DNA from: Colocasia esculenta | Lineage: Eukaryota > Streptophyta > Magnoliopsida > Alismatales > Araceae | Direction of reading: 5' to 3' | NCBI GenBank assembly: GCA_014218235.1 | Contig: CM024766.1 | Span: 46,713,359 to 46,777,358 of the forward strand | DNA: 64,000 nt | Shown: positions 44,957 to 56,886 of the stretch, in pieces | How the letters are laid out: each line of letters begins with the position of its first letter | Position numbering within the stretch: the first letter of the stretch is position 1 | Made by a program: the position numbers and the translations under genes | Notes under the pieces: generated by a model | What the model saw: only the letters and a program-made list of their open reading frames with translations | What the model was told of the DNA's origin: nothing | The model's database searches: none

Positions 44957-46313
44957 TACCTTTCGTTCCAATATCTTGATTGCCTTTTCCTCATAAGTCA
45001 TGTCTTTGTTCAGCACCAACTTCTCGTGGCGAATGATGTGAGTAGGATCGTACAGATATTTTCTAAGCATAGAGACATGGAACACATTGTGTACAAATGC
45101 CAGCTTTGGTGGCAACGCCAACTGGTAAGCAACCTCACCGACCCTCGAGCACTTCAAAAGGACAGATGAATCTAGGATTTAGCTTTCCTTTAACACCAAA
45201 CCTTTGAATGCCACGGGTAGGAGATACCTTTAAGAGTACATGGTCTCCCACTTGAAATTCCAGATCTCTCCTCCTCTTGTCAGTATAGCTCTTTTGTCTA
45301 GACTGAGCAATCTTGAGCCGATCTCGAATCACTTGTATGTCCTTGGTTGTATTTTATACCATGTCCGGGCCTAGCCATTGCTGTTCCCCGATTTCGTTCC
45401 AGCAGGCGGGAGATCTACAGTTTCTCCCATAGAGCACTTCGAATGGTGCCATTTTAATACTCGCTTGGTAACTGTTGTTATAGGCGAACTCAATCAAGGA
45501 TAAGTGCTCATTCCAGTAACCTTGGAAATCTATAGTGCAGGCTCTTAACATGTCTTCTACAATCTGATTGGTTCTCTCGGTCTGCCCATCCGTCTGCAGG
45601 TGAAATACGGTACTAAAATTGAGTTTAGTACCAAGTGCAGTTTGTAGTCCCTTCCAAAAGTGAGAGGTGAATCTAGGATCTCGATCTGAGACAATGGATG
45701 ATGGAACTCCATGCAGTCTCACGATCTCTTTGATATATAGAGCGGCTAATACCTCCACAGACCACTTACTCTTTATAGGTAGGAAGTGTGCAGACTTGGT
45801 TAGTCGGTCGACAATAACCCATATGACGTCGAGTCCACCACGAGTCTTGGGTAAACCCATGATGAAGTCCATGCCAATACTTTCCCATTTCCACTCCAGA
45901 ATATCTAATGGTCTGAGTGTGCCACCAGGGCGCCTATGTTTTGCCTTTACCTGTTGGAAAGTATGGCAATGAGCAGCATGCTCGGCTACTTCTCTTTTCA
46001 TGTTCGGCCACCAAAACGTTCTATTCATGTCTGGATACATTTTGGTACCTCTAGGATGAATAGTATACTTCATTTGATGAGCTTCATCCATTAACTTCCT
46101 CTTCAGTTCTTCATTGTTCGGAACACATGTTCTTCCTTGGAATACAAGCCTTCCATCCTCGGTCATAGCAAAGTCCGGTTTCTCAGCTAAGGTTTCTTTG
46201 ATATGAACCAAGAATGGATCATTGTCCTGATGTGCTTTGATTTCTTCTAGCATGTCAGATTGAATCTTGATATTGGCAACCAAGACTCGTTCATCCTTAT
46301 GTTCAATATTCAA
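44957..46313 (-). pseudogene. pol: Element B0 integrase and chromodomain linker, broken
   Basis: This is gypsy integrase: the zinc-binding region has HPRGTKMYPDMNRTFWWP, but its last cysteine is replaced (HAAHCHTFQQVK). The catalytic triad is in GMDFIMGLP, SDRDPRFTS and TDGQTERTNQ. A stop at 45354 falls before the C-terminal SH3-like part (LEFQVGDHVLLKVSP), and a frame change near 45145 precedes EVAYQLALPP, VFHVSMLRKY and EKAIKILERKVQ. The chromodomain end continues at 10041-9864 beyond the B1 insertion. It is upstream in frame with RT/RNase H at 46320-47504. Confidence 0.92.
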
Positions 46314-46319
46314 ATCTAA

Positions 46320-47504
46320 TCATGTGAATTGTTCTAGTAGTTGCTTCTTGCCAAGAATTAGACTAGATATAGATGCCATCAGATTCCTGCTAAGAGCATC
46401 GGCCATAGCATTTCCCTTGCCTGGATGATATTGGATGTTGAAGTCGAAATCCTTTAAATATTCCAGCCACCTTCTTTGCCTCATGTTGAGCTCCTTTTGA
46501 GAGAATAAGTACTTCAAACATTTATGATCTGAATGTCTCCATATTTTTAAGGCAAAGACCACAACATCCAACTCTAGATCATGCACAGGGTAGTTGACTT
46601 CATGAGTCTTCAGTTGTCTTGAAAAATAAGCAATGACTTTCTCCTTCTGCATTAGTACACAGCCTAAACCAATTCCTGAGTCATCGGTATAGACTGAGAA
46701 ACCTTCTCCCTCTATTGGAAGAACGAGAATAGGAGCTGAGGTCCAGCATTCTTCTAGAGTTTGGAAACTCTTCTCACACTCTTTACTCCAAGAGTAGGGA
46801 TTCTCCTTTCGGGTAAGACGAGTGAGAGGAACGGCGATCTTGGGGAAGTCCTTTATGAACTGCCTGTAATAACCAGCCAGTCCTAAGAAGCTTCTGATTT
46901 CTGTGACATTAGTTGGTCTCTCCCATTTGAGTACAGCTTCAACTTTGGAGGGATCAACGAAGATGTCATCCTTGGAGATGACATGGCCCAAGAAGGACAC
47001 TTCTTCAAGTCAGAACACACACATGCTCAGCTTTGCATATAATTTGTTGTCTTGCAAGACTTGCAGAGCTATCCTCAGATGTTCTTCATGTTCTTCTTTG
47101 GTCTTTGAGTATATGAGGATGTCATCAATGAAGACGACCACAAACTTATCGAGATATGGTCGATGTATGCTGTTCATGAGTTGCATAAAGGCTGCAGGAG
47201 CATTGGTCAGACTAAAAGGCATAACAATGAATTCATAGTGTCCATACCTGCTCCTGAAAGCTGTTTTGAAAATGTCATTGTCCTTGATCCTCATTTGGTG
47301 ATAGCCAGACCGGAGGTCAATCTTGGAGAAATATTGAGCTGCCGATATCTGCTCGAAGAGTTCATCGACTCGAGGTAATGGGTACTTATTCTTGATGGTT
47401 AGCTGATTGAGTTGTCGATAGTCGATACACAGCCTCATAGACCCATCTTTCTTTTTAACAAACAGGACTGGTGCACCCCAGTGGTGTTGTGACAAAGAAT
47501 TCAC
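46320..47504 (-). pseudogene. pol: Element B0 reverse transcriptase and RNase H with in-frame stops
   Basis: RT begins near HHWGAPVLFVKKKDGSMR and contains IDYRQLN, KIDLRSGYHQ, FSLTNAPAAF and the catalytic FIDDILIYS. A TGA at 47010 replaces an expected tryptophan before LEEVSFLGHVIS. RNase H follows (VYTDDSGIGLG, HDLELDVVVFALK, HPGKGNAMADALSR), and another TGA lies at 46320. The frame is the same from 47504 down to about 45150, so the damage here is nonsense mutation rather than indels. The RT N-terminus is missing through a deletion that joins it to the protease. Confidence 0.92.
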
Positions 47505-48332
47505 ACCCTATGGATATAGGTTTAACATTCAGAGTATCAGCAAAGTTTTGAGATATGAATGAATGGGTTGCACTAGTATCAAATAACATAAATGCTGATA
47601 AAGAGAAAACTTGCATTGTACCTTCCACAATGCCACCTTCCTCGGTGGGCTCCTCATCTCGCAGGGCTTGCAGTCTTCCCTGTTTCTTTGGCACATTTAT
47701 GCGCCTCTCATGCTCCTTCAGCAATGGGCACTCCGGGATACGGTGCTCGCGACTACCACAACGCAGACACACGCCAACTTTCCTCCAACACTCATCAGCT
47801 GTGTGACTTGGCTTGTCACAGTGCTTGCAGTTGCCTTTTGCAGGAGTTGTAGGGACAATTATTATGGGCTTCTTTTCCTGGCTTGGTCCTTCTGTGATGC
47901 TGAAAGGACTCTTCTTGCCGATAGTTGGCTTAGCAGTAGACAGACTAGGTGTCAATTCCTTCTTCACGAACTTTCCCTTGATACGATCGATGAAGTCCAT
48001 AGCGTCTTCTAATAGTTGAGCTTTCTTAACCATCTCGGCATATGTTTGAATGTCGAGAGGGGCCAGTTGAGTGAAATATTGCGGCTTAAGGCCATTGAGG
48101 AAGCGCTTCGCCTTCATCCTTTCAGTGTTCACCAGGTGTTCAGCGTAGCGTGCCAGTCTAGAGAATTGAGCTTCATAGTCAGCTACAGAGAGACTCCTCT
48201 GTTTGAGAGCAGTAAACTCTAAAGCCTTCCTTTCTTGCACACGTTCTGAAAAGTACTTAGAGTTAAAAGCTTCCTTAAACTCATTCCAGGTGAATTGCCC
48301 ATTCGCCTTGGTTGCTTCCACTAACTCCCACT
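47455..48332 (-). pseudogene. gag: Element B0 gag and protease remnant
   Basis: Gag from WELVEATKANGQFTW onward is present, with the C-terminal half of the gag domain (KYFSERVQERKALEF, YEAQFSRLARYAEH) and two canonical zinc knuckles (CKHCDKPSHTADEC, CLRCGSREHRIPEC). The protease site reads LFDTSATHSFIS, where the usual DxGA glycine is serine. About 20 residues later the frame runs into RT sequence in another register, so most of the protease and the RT start are deleted. The Gag N-terminus is cut at 48332 by insertion of element E and is not found on the far side of E. Confidence 0.9.
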
Positions 48333-49800
48333 TGTAGGTTATATTTTTCGCTCCTTTTCAAGGGGATGAAGAACAGTAGGCCCACAAAGAGGGGTGGAAA
48401 ATGAAAAGTGGTGGAAAAGACGGAAAAGAAAAGAAACGTGATTGCCAGGCACACGAGGGTGCTGAATGGAGACGCACGGCTAGGGGTGCGAGTGGAAGAA
48501 GGTAATCGTGGATGTGTACCTTTTTGACGTGGGTCCTCTCTTCCTCTACGAGCACGGCCGGCCGTGGTAGAGGGTGTTTTCCTCGTTTGATTACCCTTGC
48601 AAAGAAGACAAAGAAAAGTAAAGAAAGAGGGGATTATTCACGTGTAGTATATAGTCCTAAATAAATGAAATGAAAGAATAAAAGAACATGGAGGCGTACT
48701 TACTGGGTGGTGGCTTTTAAACCCCTAAATGTAGGTGTGTGTGTGTATGCATGCATGTGTGTAAAAAAAAAAGATTAAAAGAGGGCCATGTGGGGGCCGG
48801 AGGAGGTGAAAGTGTAAAGGGCCACGTGGGGGTCTGAAGGAGATAGAAATGCAAATAAAAAGAGAAAGAGGAAGGGGTGCTTCCCCAAATGTTGGTGCGG
48901 CGTGATGGGTCGTTTCCGGTTGGACGACGAAGAAGATGAGGAAGACACTTCCGCCTCATGCGTGGAATGGAAGGAGACGACGGTGCCCGACTCTGAGCAA
49001 GAAGAATGGGTCGGCGAGGAATGGCACGGAGTCGAGGCGATGATCCGGCAGGGCTTCGCCGCTTCGTGGAACCCCCCCCTGAACAAATGACCCTCGGGTC
49101 CAATTTATAGGCAACAGATTCTTGAATCGCGTCCAAACAGGAAGCCGCGATTATGAATTGAATCACGTCTGGGCGGCAGGACGCGACTTGAATCGCGTCG
49201 GGTATGGGTGCCGTGACAAGGATGGAATCGCGTCTGGGTGGTAGGCCGCGGTTCAGAAGGTCAACTTGATGAGACAGACGTCTGATTGTCGTCGATGTCT
49301 CTGAATCGTGTCAGGACACCGCAATAAAGGAACGGAATCGCATCCGCGATGGCTGCCGCGACTTGAAACGCGGCGGCCATGGCCGACGCGATTACCTTAG
49401 AGGTAATTTCTGAGGCAATCAACTCATCTGCTGATATGAATAATGATTTGACCTCTCTGAATTGCGTCTGGGTAGCAAGATGTGATTTCAGGATTTTCTG
49501 ACGATTCCTCGACGTAGGCTCTCAAATGCTGTGACTTCTGGGGGCATAGCCTTTTTTACTTTAAAATCGCGGCGGTCATGCCGGACGTGACTCCAATGTG
49601 CTGATAAACACATCCAGTATGCCTGACGCGTTCATGATTGCGCCCATGGAGGCCGTCGCATTAAGGTTGTGCCTTCTATAGCCGTCGCGATAAGATCCTG
49701 AATCGCGTCCAGCATCCTGGACGCCTTTCATAATGCGGTTGCCATACCCGTCGCGACAAGGAATTGAAGCTTATAGTGCCCGAGGGATTCCGAAAATGAA
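48333..49800 (-). repeat. Element E 3' LTR (right limit not determined)
   Basis: The first 480 bp match 60185-60677, apart from a 21-bp deletion near 48530 and small changes. Beyond that there is no second copy to fix the end. A TATA box (CTATAAATTG on the minus strand, 49101-49110) and an upstream CpG-rich block to about 49790 look like U3, so the LTR probably extends at least that far. I could not identify a convincing polypurine tract. Confidence 0.6.
49110..49790 (-). repeat. AATCGCGTCC-type CpG-rich array in the E LTR
   Basis: A series of GAATCGCGTCC/GGACGCGATT-like motifs recurs every 25-60 bp. Several pair with each other, for example AATCGCG (49125-49131) with CGCGATT (49146-49152). 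It lies directly upstream, in element sense, of the TATA box at 49101. A similar array is in the E leader at about 59740-59990, including a 9-bp stem CGCGTCCAG/CTGGACGCG (59771-59792). Confidence 0.65.
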
Positions 49801-51607
49801 GGGGAAGCACCGAAGAAGAATGGGGATGATCTAGAATGATGGGGAAAGTACTCTTTCAAGGCAAAATGAAGGCCATTTGTGGCATACAGCGCAATATGAA
49901 ATTTGCCTGCGGTGGAGCCAAATTCGTGTGTCTACAGCTGCCACGCCTTGGCGTCTACTTTGCAGAAGAGCGAAGCGAAGATACACGAAGTGGAGTGCAA
50001 TGGAGTGTAATGGAATGAAAAGAAATGAAATGTAGCGAAGTGGAGTGTAGCGCGAGCAGACTAAAAAGTAGATGCCAAGGTGAAAAAATAGACACGCATA
50101 ATCATTGGGGCTGCCACCTGATAGGAGTCTTTCACCAAAACCCAAGGAAGTCACCACCAGGAAGAAGACCTAAAGAAACAAATGCTTGAACAGAGGAAAA
50201 GAACAAGAAAGGAAACGACCAACTTCTAGCGTCGGGGAAGTACCTAAGGATACAATCCATTAGGTTGCACCATTGGGGGCGTCTGCCACTGCCGCTAGTG
50301 GGTCTTGGGAGAGAAGGAGGAGAGATCAACTTCTAGCGTCAGGGAAGTACCTAAGGACACAATCCGTTAGGTTGCACCGTTGGGGGCGTCTGCCACTGCC
50401 TCAGGTGGATCTCTGGGAGAAGGAAAATAAAAGGGATAAGTCCAAACAAAAGGATTCTTAAGGAAATCGGCCCGGAGGAGACAACAAAGGGAGTTGGGTA
50501 TTCGACCCGGAATGGAATAATTGCTTTGAATTTCGAGGCGCGGATGGCCCTCAAATTGGCTTGGCAGAGTGGTTTTCCACTGTGAATTCAAGATGCATGT
50601 ATGCTGGGCTAAAGGAAAAATAAACTTAAGAGGAGTAGAAAATAACCAAGGATAATATTGTTATGTCAGTGAGTCAGGACCGGGATTTTTATGCATGGGT
50701 CCATCGTACTCACATGCCAAGCGTAATGGCCTATCCGTGCGGCTAAGGATCCTCTGGGATAATCATTGTTTTTGTTAGAGGGGAACTCAAATCCCAGATT
50801 CCTCAGAGCCACAAGGTCCTTGGTGTGCTCTAAATGTATAACATATAGTAGATGCGGATAAGTGAGGGTAGGGTTAGCAGCAGCCTGACGTAGCGTCAGA
50901 TGAGGTAACTCGAATCCTGCACTCAAAACGCATTAGCCAAGAAAAACAAATGTCATGGAAAAACAGTATTCGTTCAAAGCATGTCTTGGAGCATTAATAA
51001 AACATAAAATAAACAGCTCATTTTGATTTGTTTGTTTTAACCATGAGGATAATTGGACTTGGCCACAGATATTGGAGTGCAAGGTGGGAGGAATCCATGA
51101 TTAGAAGAATCGATGCGAGGCACAGACAGGATCTGCCTGCCATGTGCAATACCATCGAGGATTTTTTTTTTTTTGGATTTTTGTGGATTTTGTAATATTC
51201 GAATTTTTGTTGATTTTTTTGGAGATATTTGAATTTTATGGTATTTTGAAAATATTCAATTTTTTTGTAATTTTGAAAATATTTAAATTTTTTTGGTTTT
51301 GGGATATTTGAATTTTTGTGGAGTTTTGAAATATTTGAATTTTTGTTGATTTTGGAAATATCTGATTTTTTTTTGAACTTTTGGAGATATCTGATTTTTG
51401 GAATTTTTGAATTTGTTTTGGAATTTTGGAAATATTTGGATTTTTTTGGATTTTTGAGCATTGCCATGCCATGGCGGTATCAGAGTTATGAAAACTGACT
51501 GGTAAGGGGTCCTTGTTAACTCCCGTGTTAATAAAGAATGCCCATAGTATGGCGTGCAGTTTAACATGGTGACCAGGGGCTGATTGCACTGGGTTGACAG
51601 TGCCACT
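49801..51607 (-). other. Element E non-coding interior with local repeats
   Basis: No protein-coding content is recognised. There are two 108-bp direct copies (about 50218-50325 and 50326-50430, each with CTTCTAGCGTCRGGGAAGTA). An AT-rich degenerate tandem array of about 27-30 bp units lies at about 51160-51460 (GATTTTTGNNGAATTTTGGAAATATTT type). The array keeps several frames open and creates spurious ORFs rich in Lys, Asn and Phe. Confidence 0.6.
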
Positions 51608-51612
51608 ACCAA
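51608..51612. other. Target site duplication ACCAA of solo LTR B2 (left; right copy 55464-55468)
   Basis: ACCAA flanks 51613-55463 on both sides, next to the complementary LTR termini TGTCACGCC and GCTACA. It proves a single insertion followed by LTR-LTR recombination. Confidence 0.95.
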
Positions 51613-54600
51613 TGTCACGCCCCTCCAATTTAGCAGCGGAATAAATCAGAGGAGAACGTGATCAACGAGTATGGTAACGACAATTGCGCATACTTTCGCA
51701 AACATCAGAGTATCTAATGAACAATAATTGGAAACAAACTCTTGATTTCATTATAAAATCACTAAGGCTATTACAACCACTAATTCGGAGCCAATACATA
51801 GGGATCAATGACATCATTATATTGAAAAGAAATCTAAAGCAATAACTACTAGACTCCAATTGTGCTAGGGTAACTTCGTCATTTGACTCCAGGTCACTCG
51901 TCACTCTGGTCCCGTCCTATTGGTACGTATAACGTCATCGTCCGACTTACCTGAGACACAATAACAAATAACGAAGGGTGAGTGATAACGCCCAATAGGA
52001 CTTAAATCTCATGATCAAGCAGGCTTTAAATGATTAATGCTTTAATGGCAGAGTAACTAATCATAGAAAGAGTCATGTAAAGTCGAGAATGTAATAGCAC
52101 AAATAACGTGGTTCAGATAGCATATGAATAAAGTATAGCACGATGATTAAAGCCAAGTCACGATAGAAAACGATAACAACAATAACAAGTAACAACATTG
52201 TCAAGAAATAGCAAGTGACATGTATAGCAAGAAGAGATGGTCATGTAAGGAGTAAATTGCACTTTGATAGATTCTCATCAATCGAAATAGTATGGCACTT
52301 TTGATTAACTTTCGTCAATCGAAATAGTAATGGCACTTTGGTTATCCGTAGATAGCCGAGAGAAAATATGACACTTTATTGTCAATAGACAACAAGAGAG
52401 TATAGCACTTTGAATGTCATCAAGTCACAATAGAACGCAATGAGTCAAGATAGCAAGTAGAGCAAGTAGAGCGTATGACAAGATAGCGTGTAACGAGATA
52501 GCGTGTATGGTTGCACAACGTGAACTAGTAGAATACGGCAGTAGTCACTTCTAGTGCAGTAGTCGTTCAGTAACAGTCTGCGATATCACAGTAATCGCAC
52601 AGTACGTCTGAACTCTTCAAACTAATAGTATAACAGTTTTGTGATAGCACAGTAATATCATAGTACATCTGAACTCCTCAGACTAATAGTATAACAGTTT
52701 GATGTCTAGCCCATTCAGAACAGTCAGCCAGAACCGGTGCCATGCAGAACACTGTCTATAGCCCCTGCAGGTATTTTCGGGTGGCTCTCTGCCCCCAAGA
52801 CTAGATTGGAGCCCCTCGGACACTCTCCGTGCCCTGAACAGTATGCATTCAAGTCAATAGAGTCACAAGACCCATTTTAGCGCTAGACAGTCATGAACAG
52901 TACAAAATAGTAGGAGCCACACAGCTCAAAGGGTACCAATAGAGTACTAGATGAATAAACGAGAGAGACAAGATAGTAGAGTGAATGTGAATATGAATAG
53001 ACGGGCGAGTAGAGTATAAATGAGATCTTATGGTCATTGCACATGAAACATCGAGTAAACAGGCGATAGTAACAGTTGCACAACACGCGCACGTGGTGCT
53101 GGCAGTCAAGTGGAATTCACTACCTTTCCACTGGCCATGTTATGCACAGGTCCAGAGGTCCGGCATGATTCAAGACAAGAGTGAACTTCTAATGGCCGTT
53201 TGGATCTTGCTGATCCCTAGAGTGTATCATAGGTGTTAGGGTACAACCAGCTCATCGACTATGTGGGAATCCATGGACAGAGGAGACTTACGGAGGCCTT
53301 GAACATAGACTCACTAGTCCGGCAGAAGGAGTATCCGATGGAGAGTTTGTCCAAGTCAAGAGAGAGTGTGTATATAGAAACGAGTGCCCGATGTTCTAGA
53401 GGAATTCTAGAACAGTGAAGCGTCGGTAACGGTATCCCCAAAACATCGTGAGTAAACATAGACAAGTTCGTTCAAAATAGGGCAATTAATATACATAATT
53501 GAAATAAATTGCTAGATGTATATGTGACAATTTTCATGCCAAGTTAAGCCATATTGGATGGTTCAAGGTGAGTGCAAGTGTAAGAGAAAATCATGGATAA
53601 GATAGATCATGTGATTAACTTAATTAATTAGAATATATTCCATAATTACAACTTCATTTTTCTGTGTACATGACAGTTAATAAGTCATGGGGGTGACTGT
53701 ATAACAATAGATTTTGCAAGGAGGTGGGTTTTCCTGCAAAAACTGAGATCGCGATGCACCCTTGTAAGGGTCGCGACGGAATCAAGTGTGAACGCGATGG
53801 GGGCTTGTAAGGGTCGCGAAGGGCTTGTCTGAACAAACAGGCAGATCGCGACAAACTCTTATGAGGATCGCTACAGGGCTTGTTGGGTCGGCGGCCAGAA
53901 TGTGACAGGGTTCCCTGTCGCGATCAGATCGTGATAGGTTCCTTTGTCGCGACGTCCCTGAGAACGCGGCCAATCGGGCCGTCGCGTTCTCAAGTTCTGA
54001 ACCTGAGTTCGAGTGGGAAAAGAAACTAGCATGGGATTGCATTCCAACTTAACATGTTTTGACACAGGGTGCTTTGAAAATTCATAACTAATTATATAGT
54101 CGATGATAAATCATGAAACAAGTTGCAAATTGATCTAGACATACGGAAGTACCTATAGTAACTAGGAATTTGAAAACAGACATAGTTTTGGGATGGTTTA
54201 ATCATGATACTTCTCAAAGAACATGTGACAGTACATAATTAGGGTAAAAGATTTAATTCTCGATGTAGGGTTGATGAAAATTAGGGCTTTTAGGGGCAAA
54301 AGATTCCTAACAATCATCAGTATATTCAATAAAAATTTCGAGGCATGAGATAGAGTGTTCAAAGAGAGATGAATTTAACATGAAGGTTCGGGGTCAAGAG
54401 AGTTACAAGACTTCAAAATTCAAGAAGAAAATATTGGCTCAATGCAAAATTATGAAACTTGAGGGTTTTGTTCCTGATGCATGGAACAATCTACAGACGA
54501 AATATTAGGATTTTAGCTTGTGAGAATGCCTACCTTGACTCGATTTCCTCTTCTAGGGCTAGAACTTGAAGAACGGGGTTGAGAGCTTGAAAGACTCTTC

Positions 54601-55463
54601 TCCCCATGAAATATCATCCTCCTTGGCCTCTCCTCCTGGTCCAGAAATCCCTTGGCATGAGCTAGGGCCGGCCATGAGGGTTTTAGGAGAGTATTTAAGC
54701 TTCTCCTCTTTCTATTTCCTATTTGGACTATAACTCCTATTAATTCCGAATTTCCTATTTTCTCTTCCCTTTCTAAGCATGAGAACTTCTATTTGGGTTG
54801 GGATGGGAGCTAAATTCGTGGCCAACCTATTAGGGTAGGTTTAGGAATCCAATTATAACTCAAATTGATTATTTTAATACTTTAATACCCCTCTTCTATT
54901 TATGTAATATTTAAATTACGAATTTAGGGTATTTTACTATTATTCCCTTTTTTAAAAATCCTTATTTTGGCTCAAAAAATTCTAATGGGTCCATTTAATA
55001 AAGCCCATTACTTATTTTCATTTAATGGGTTTTATTTAAATTCTCTTTTCTTTGATTTTCTATTTAACTTAATTACATTTTCTTACTCAAATTTATTCAT
55101 GGGCTATGGAAGGTCCATTGGTCCAATTCCGATAATGGGTCATCAATACCCGATGTTGGAGGTCTCTCTTACATGTTCATTTGATTTATGGGCCCGTTAT
55201 TTCCGTGTTAATATTTTTCCGACTTAGTTTTCATATTTGGATAATTAGTCACGTTGTGACGTACGCTTGGCCAATCGGATTTTTTGTTGCACGAATTTCT
55301 TTGTAGAACACTTAGGAATAATGTTTGGGGTTGATTTATAATTTTTAAGAAATTTTTAGATGTGTTCTTGCACATACGATAATGGTACGTATGTTTCTAT
55401 TATTTCGATTTAAAGAAATTATTATTTCAAATTTTTAAGTATTAAATTTTCCGGGTTGCTACA
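51613..55463 (-). mobile_element. Solo LTR B2 of the B family
   Basis: This is a 3851-bp B-type LTR in minus orientation, without interior, bounded by the ACCAA target duplication. It keeps the splice-like junction (about 51946-51965), four hairpin modules (52258-52400), TATA (53368-53376), the TTCTAGAA palindrome (53393-53413) and the TCGCGAC block (53745-53985). It has an extra segment at about 52420-52860 with two 60-bp direct copies (52571-52630 and 52631-52691). The micro-ORF start (54675) is present but the frame is shifted. Confidence 0.95.
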
Positions 55464-55468
55464 ACCAA

Positions 55469-56886
55469 AGCCATGCTTGAAAAGGCAACTAAGTCTTAAT
55501 AGGGAGAAGGGAAGAATATTTGGAGACAAGCTTGGTACAGGTATTCGAGGAGTTGGGTTTCGACTTCCTTCCTTGGCACAACCGTCAGAAGATTCAGTCT
55601 CATTTAAGCACTGGGGCTTTTGAATTATTTTGGAATCTTGAGTGATGACCACTTGATTGTAGGGACATGCGTACGACCGGGTCGATTTGGATCTCCGCAG
55701 GGACTTTGCCACTCTTTGCCATGCCCTATTATCATTAATTTGATTTTGATTTTTGCATGCATACGACCAGGTCCATTTGGATCTCCGCAGGGACTTTGCC
55801 GCTCTTGACATGCATTTTGACTTGAATTTTTATTGGTCATTTGACTTTGCCCATTTTAGAGGACGTTCTCTTATAACGAAGTGTCTTGGGTTGGTTGCCT
55901 TGCCCAGACTACTTCTGCTACCCATATTTTGTCCGAGTAAGAGGAGAAACATACTTTTGTGCCATTCAGGCATAGTTGTGACGGTGACAGTGTCTACCGA
56001 GAGCAATCGGCTTAGGACGCTGTGAAGTGTGTGTAGGTGCCCATGCTAAAGGCAAACCTTAATGACCCGGGAGGGAATTTCAGACTCCTTGCGTGGAGTT
56101 TTCAAAACAGAAATGCTGCGGTAGCATGGCAATGCTGAATATTCATCTTTTTATAGATTTTTGAATTTTTGACACTGCTAAAATATAGTAAGACTTTGGA
56201 GGATAAAGGAGGACGAATGCCCTGCGTTGGGGCGAGACTCGAAAGTCTACAAGAATTTACATTTTTTTATTTGGAATTAAAATGACGAGTGGGGGCTAAA
56301 ACCCCGAAAACAATGCGAGAAGGGTCGAAGGACCCGCTTGAAAATGGAGAGGAGAAAGTGGAGGAAAGATTTTGGGGACTCCGGCAGGGCTGGAGGGGTT
56401 TAGAAGAGAAGGAGGGTGCGATGCCCTGAAAGAGAAGAATCCAGATGGGCCGGAGGAGAGAAAAGAAAAAGCGGGCCGCAAGGAGCCGAAAAGGAGGGTG
56501 CACCGCGTGGGGCGCAAGATGGAGAGGTGCCGCGTGGGGCACAGGATGGAGACGTGCCACATGGGGCACAGGATGGAGACGCGCCGCATGGGGCACTGGA
56601 TGGAGATTTGCCACGTGGGGCACTGAAGGGAGTCGCACCACGAGGGGCACGGAAGTTGTGCCAGGCATGGCACAATGGAAAGATGTGCCACGAGGGGCAC
56701 GGAAGGGAGAGTAAGGAGTACAAAAGGGGGCACGATGCCTAGTGCAAGAAAATGGATTGTGTAAAAGATGAAATAAAATGCCTCCCGTGGGGAGGGAATG
56801 TGGAGAACCCACGGAGAGGTGCTGAGAAGCACAAAAGATGATTGGAAATAAAAGGGAGATGAAGGTCCCCTGGCCCTTTGCCTTGC
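55469..56886 (-). other. Element E region with direct repeats, no clear gene
   Basis: Two copies of about 90 bp start at 55668 and 55758 (each with TTTGGATCTCCGCAGGGACT). At about 56500-56650 five to six 27-bp units (GCCGCGTGGGGCACAGGATG type) occur. Because 27 bp is nine codons, all minus-strand frames are open over this array and give Pro/Ala/Ser/Cys- or His-rich repeats. I cannot tell whether any is translated. No pol domain is present. Confidence 0.55.

Noticed and set aside
48902..49090. Short plus-strand ORF of 62 codons rich in acidic residues
   Set aside because: It lies in the E LTR on the strand opposite to transcription, downstream of the minus-strand TATA box, with no counterpart in the other LTR.
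51018..51628. Lys/Asn/Phe-rich ORFs
   Set aside because: They are by-products of the AT-rich tandem array, which lacks stops in several frames.
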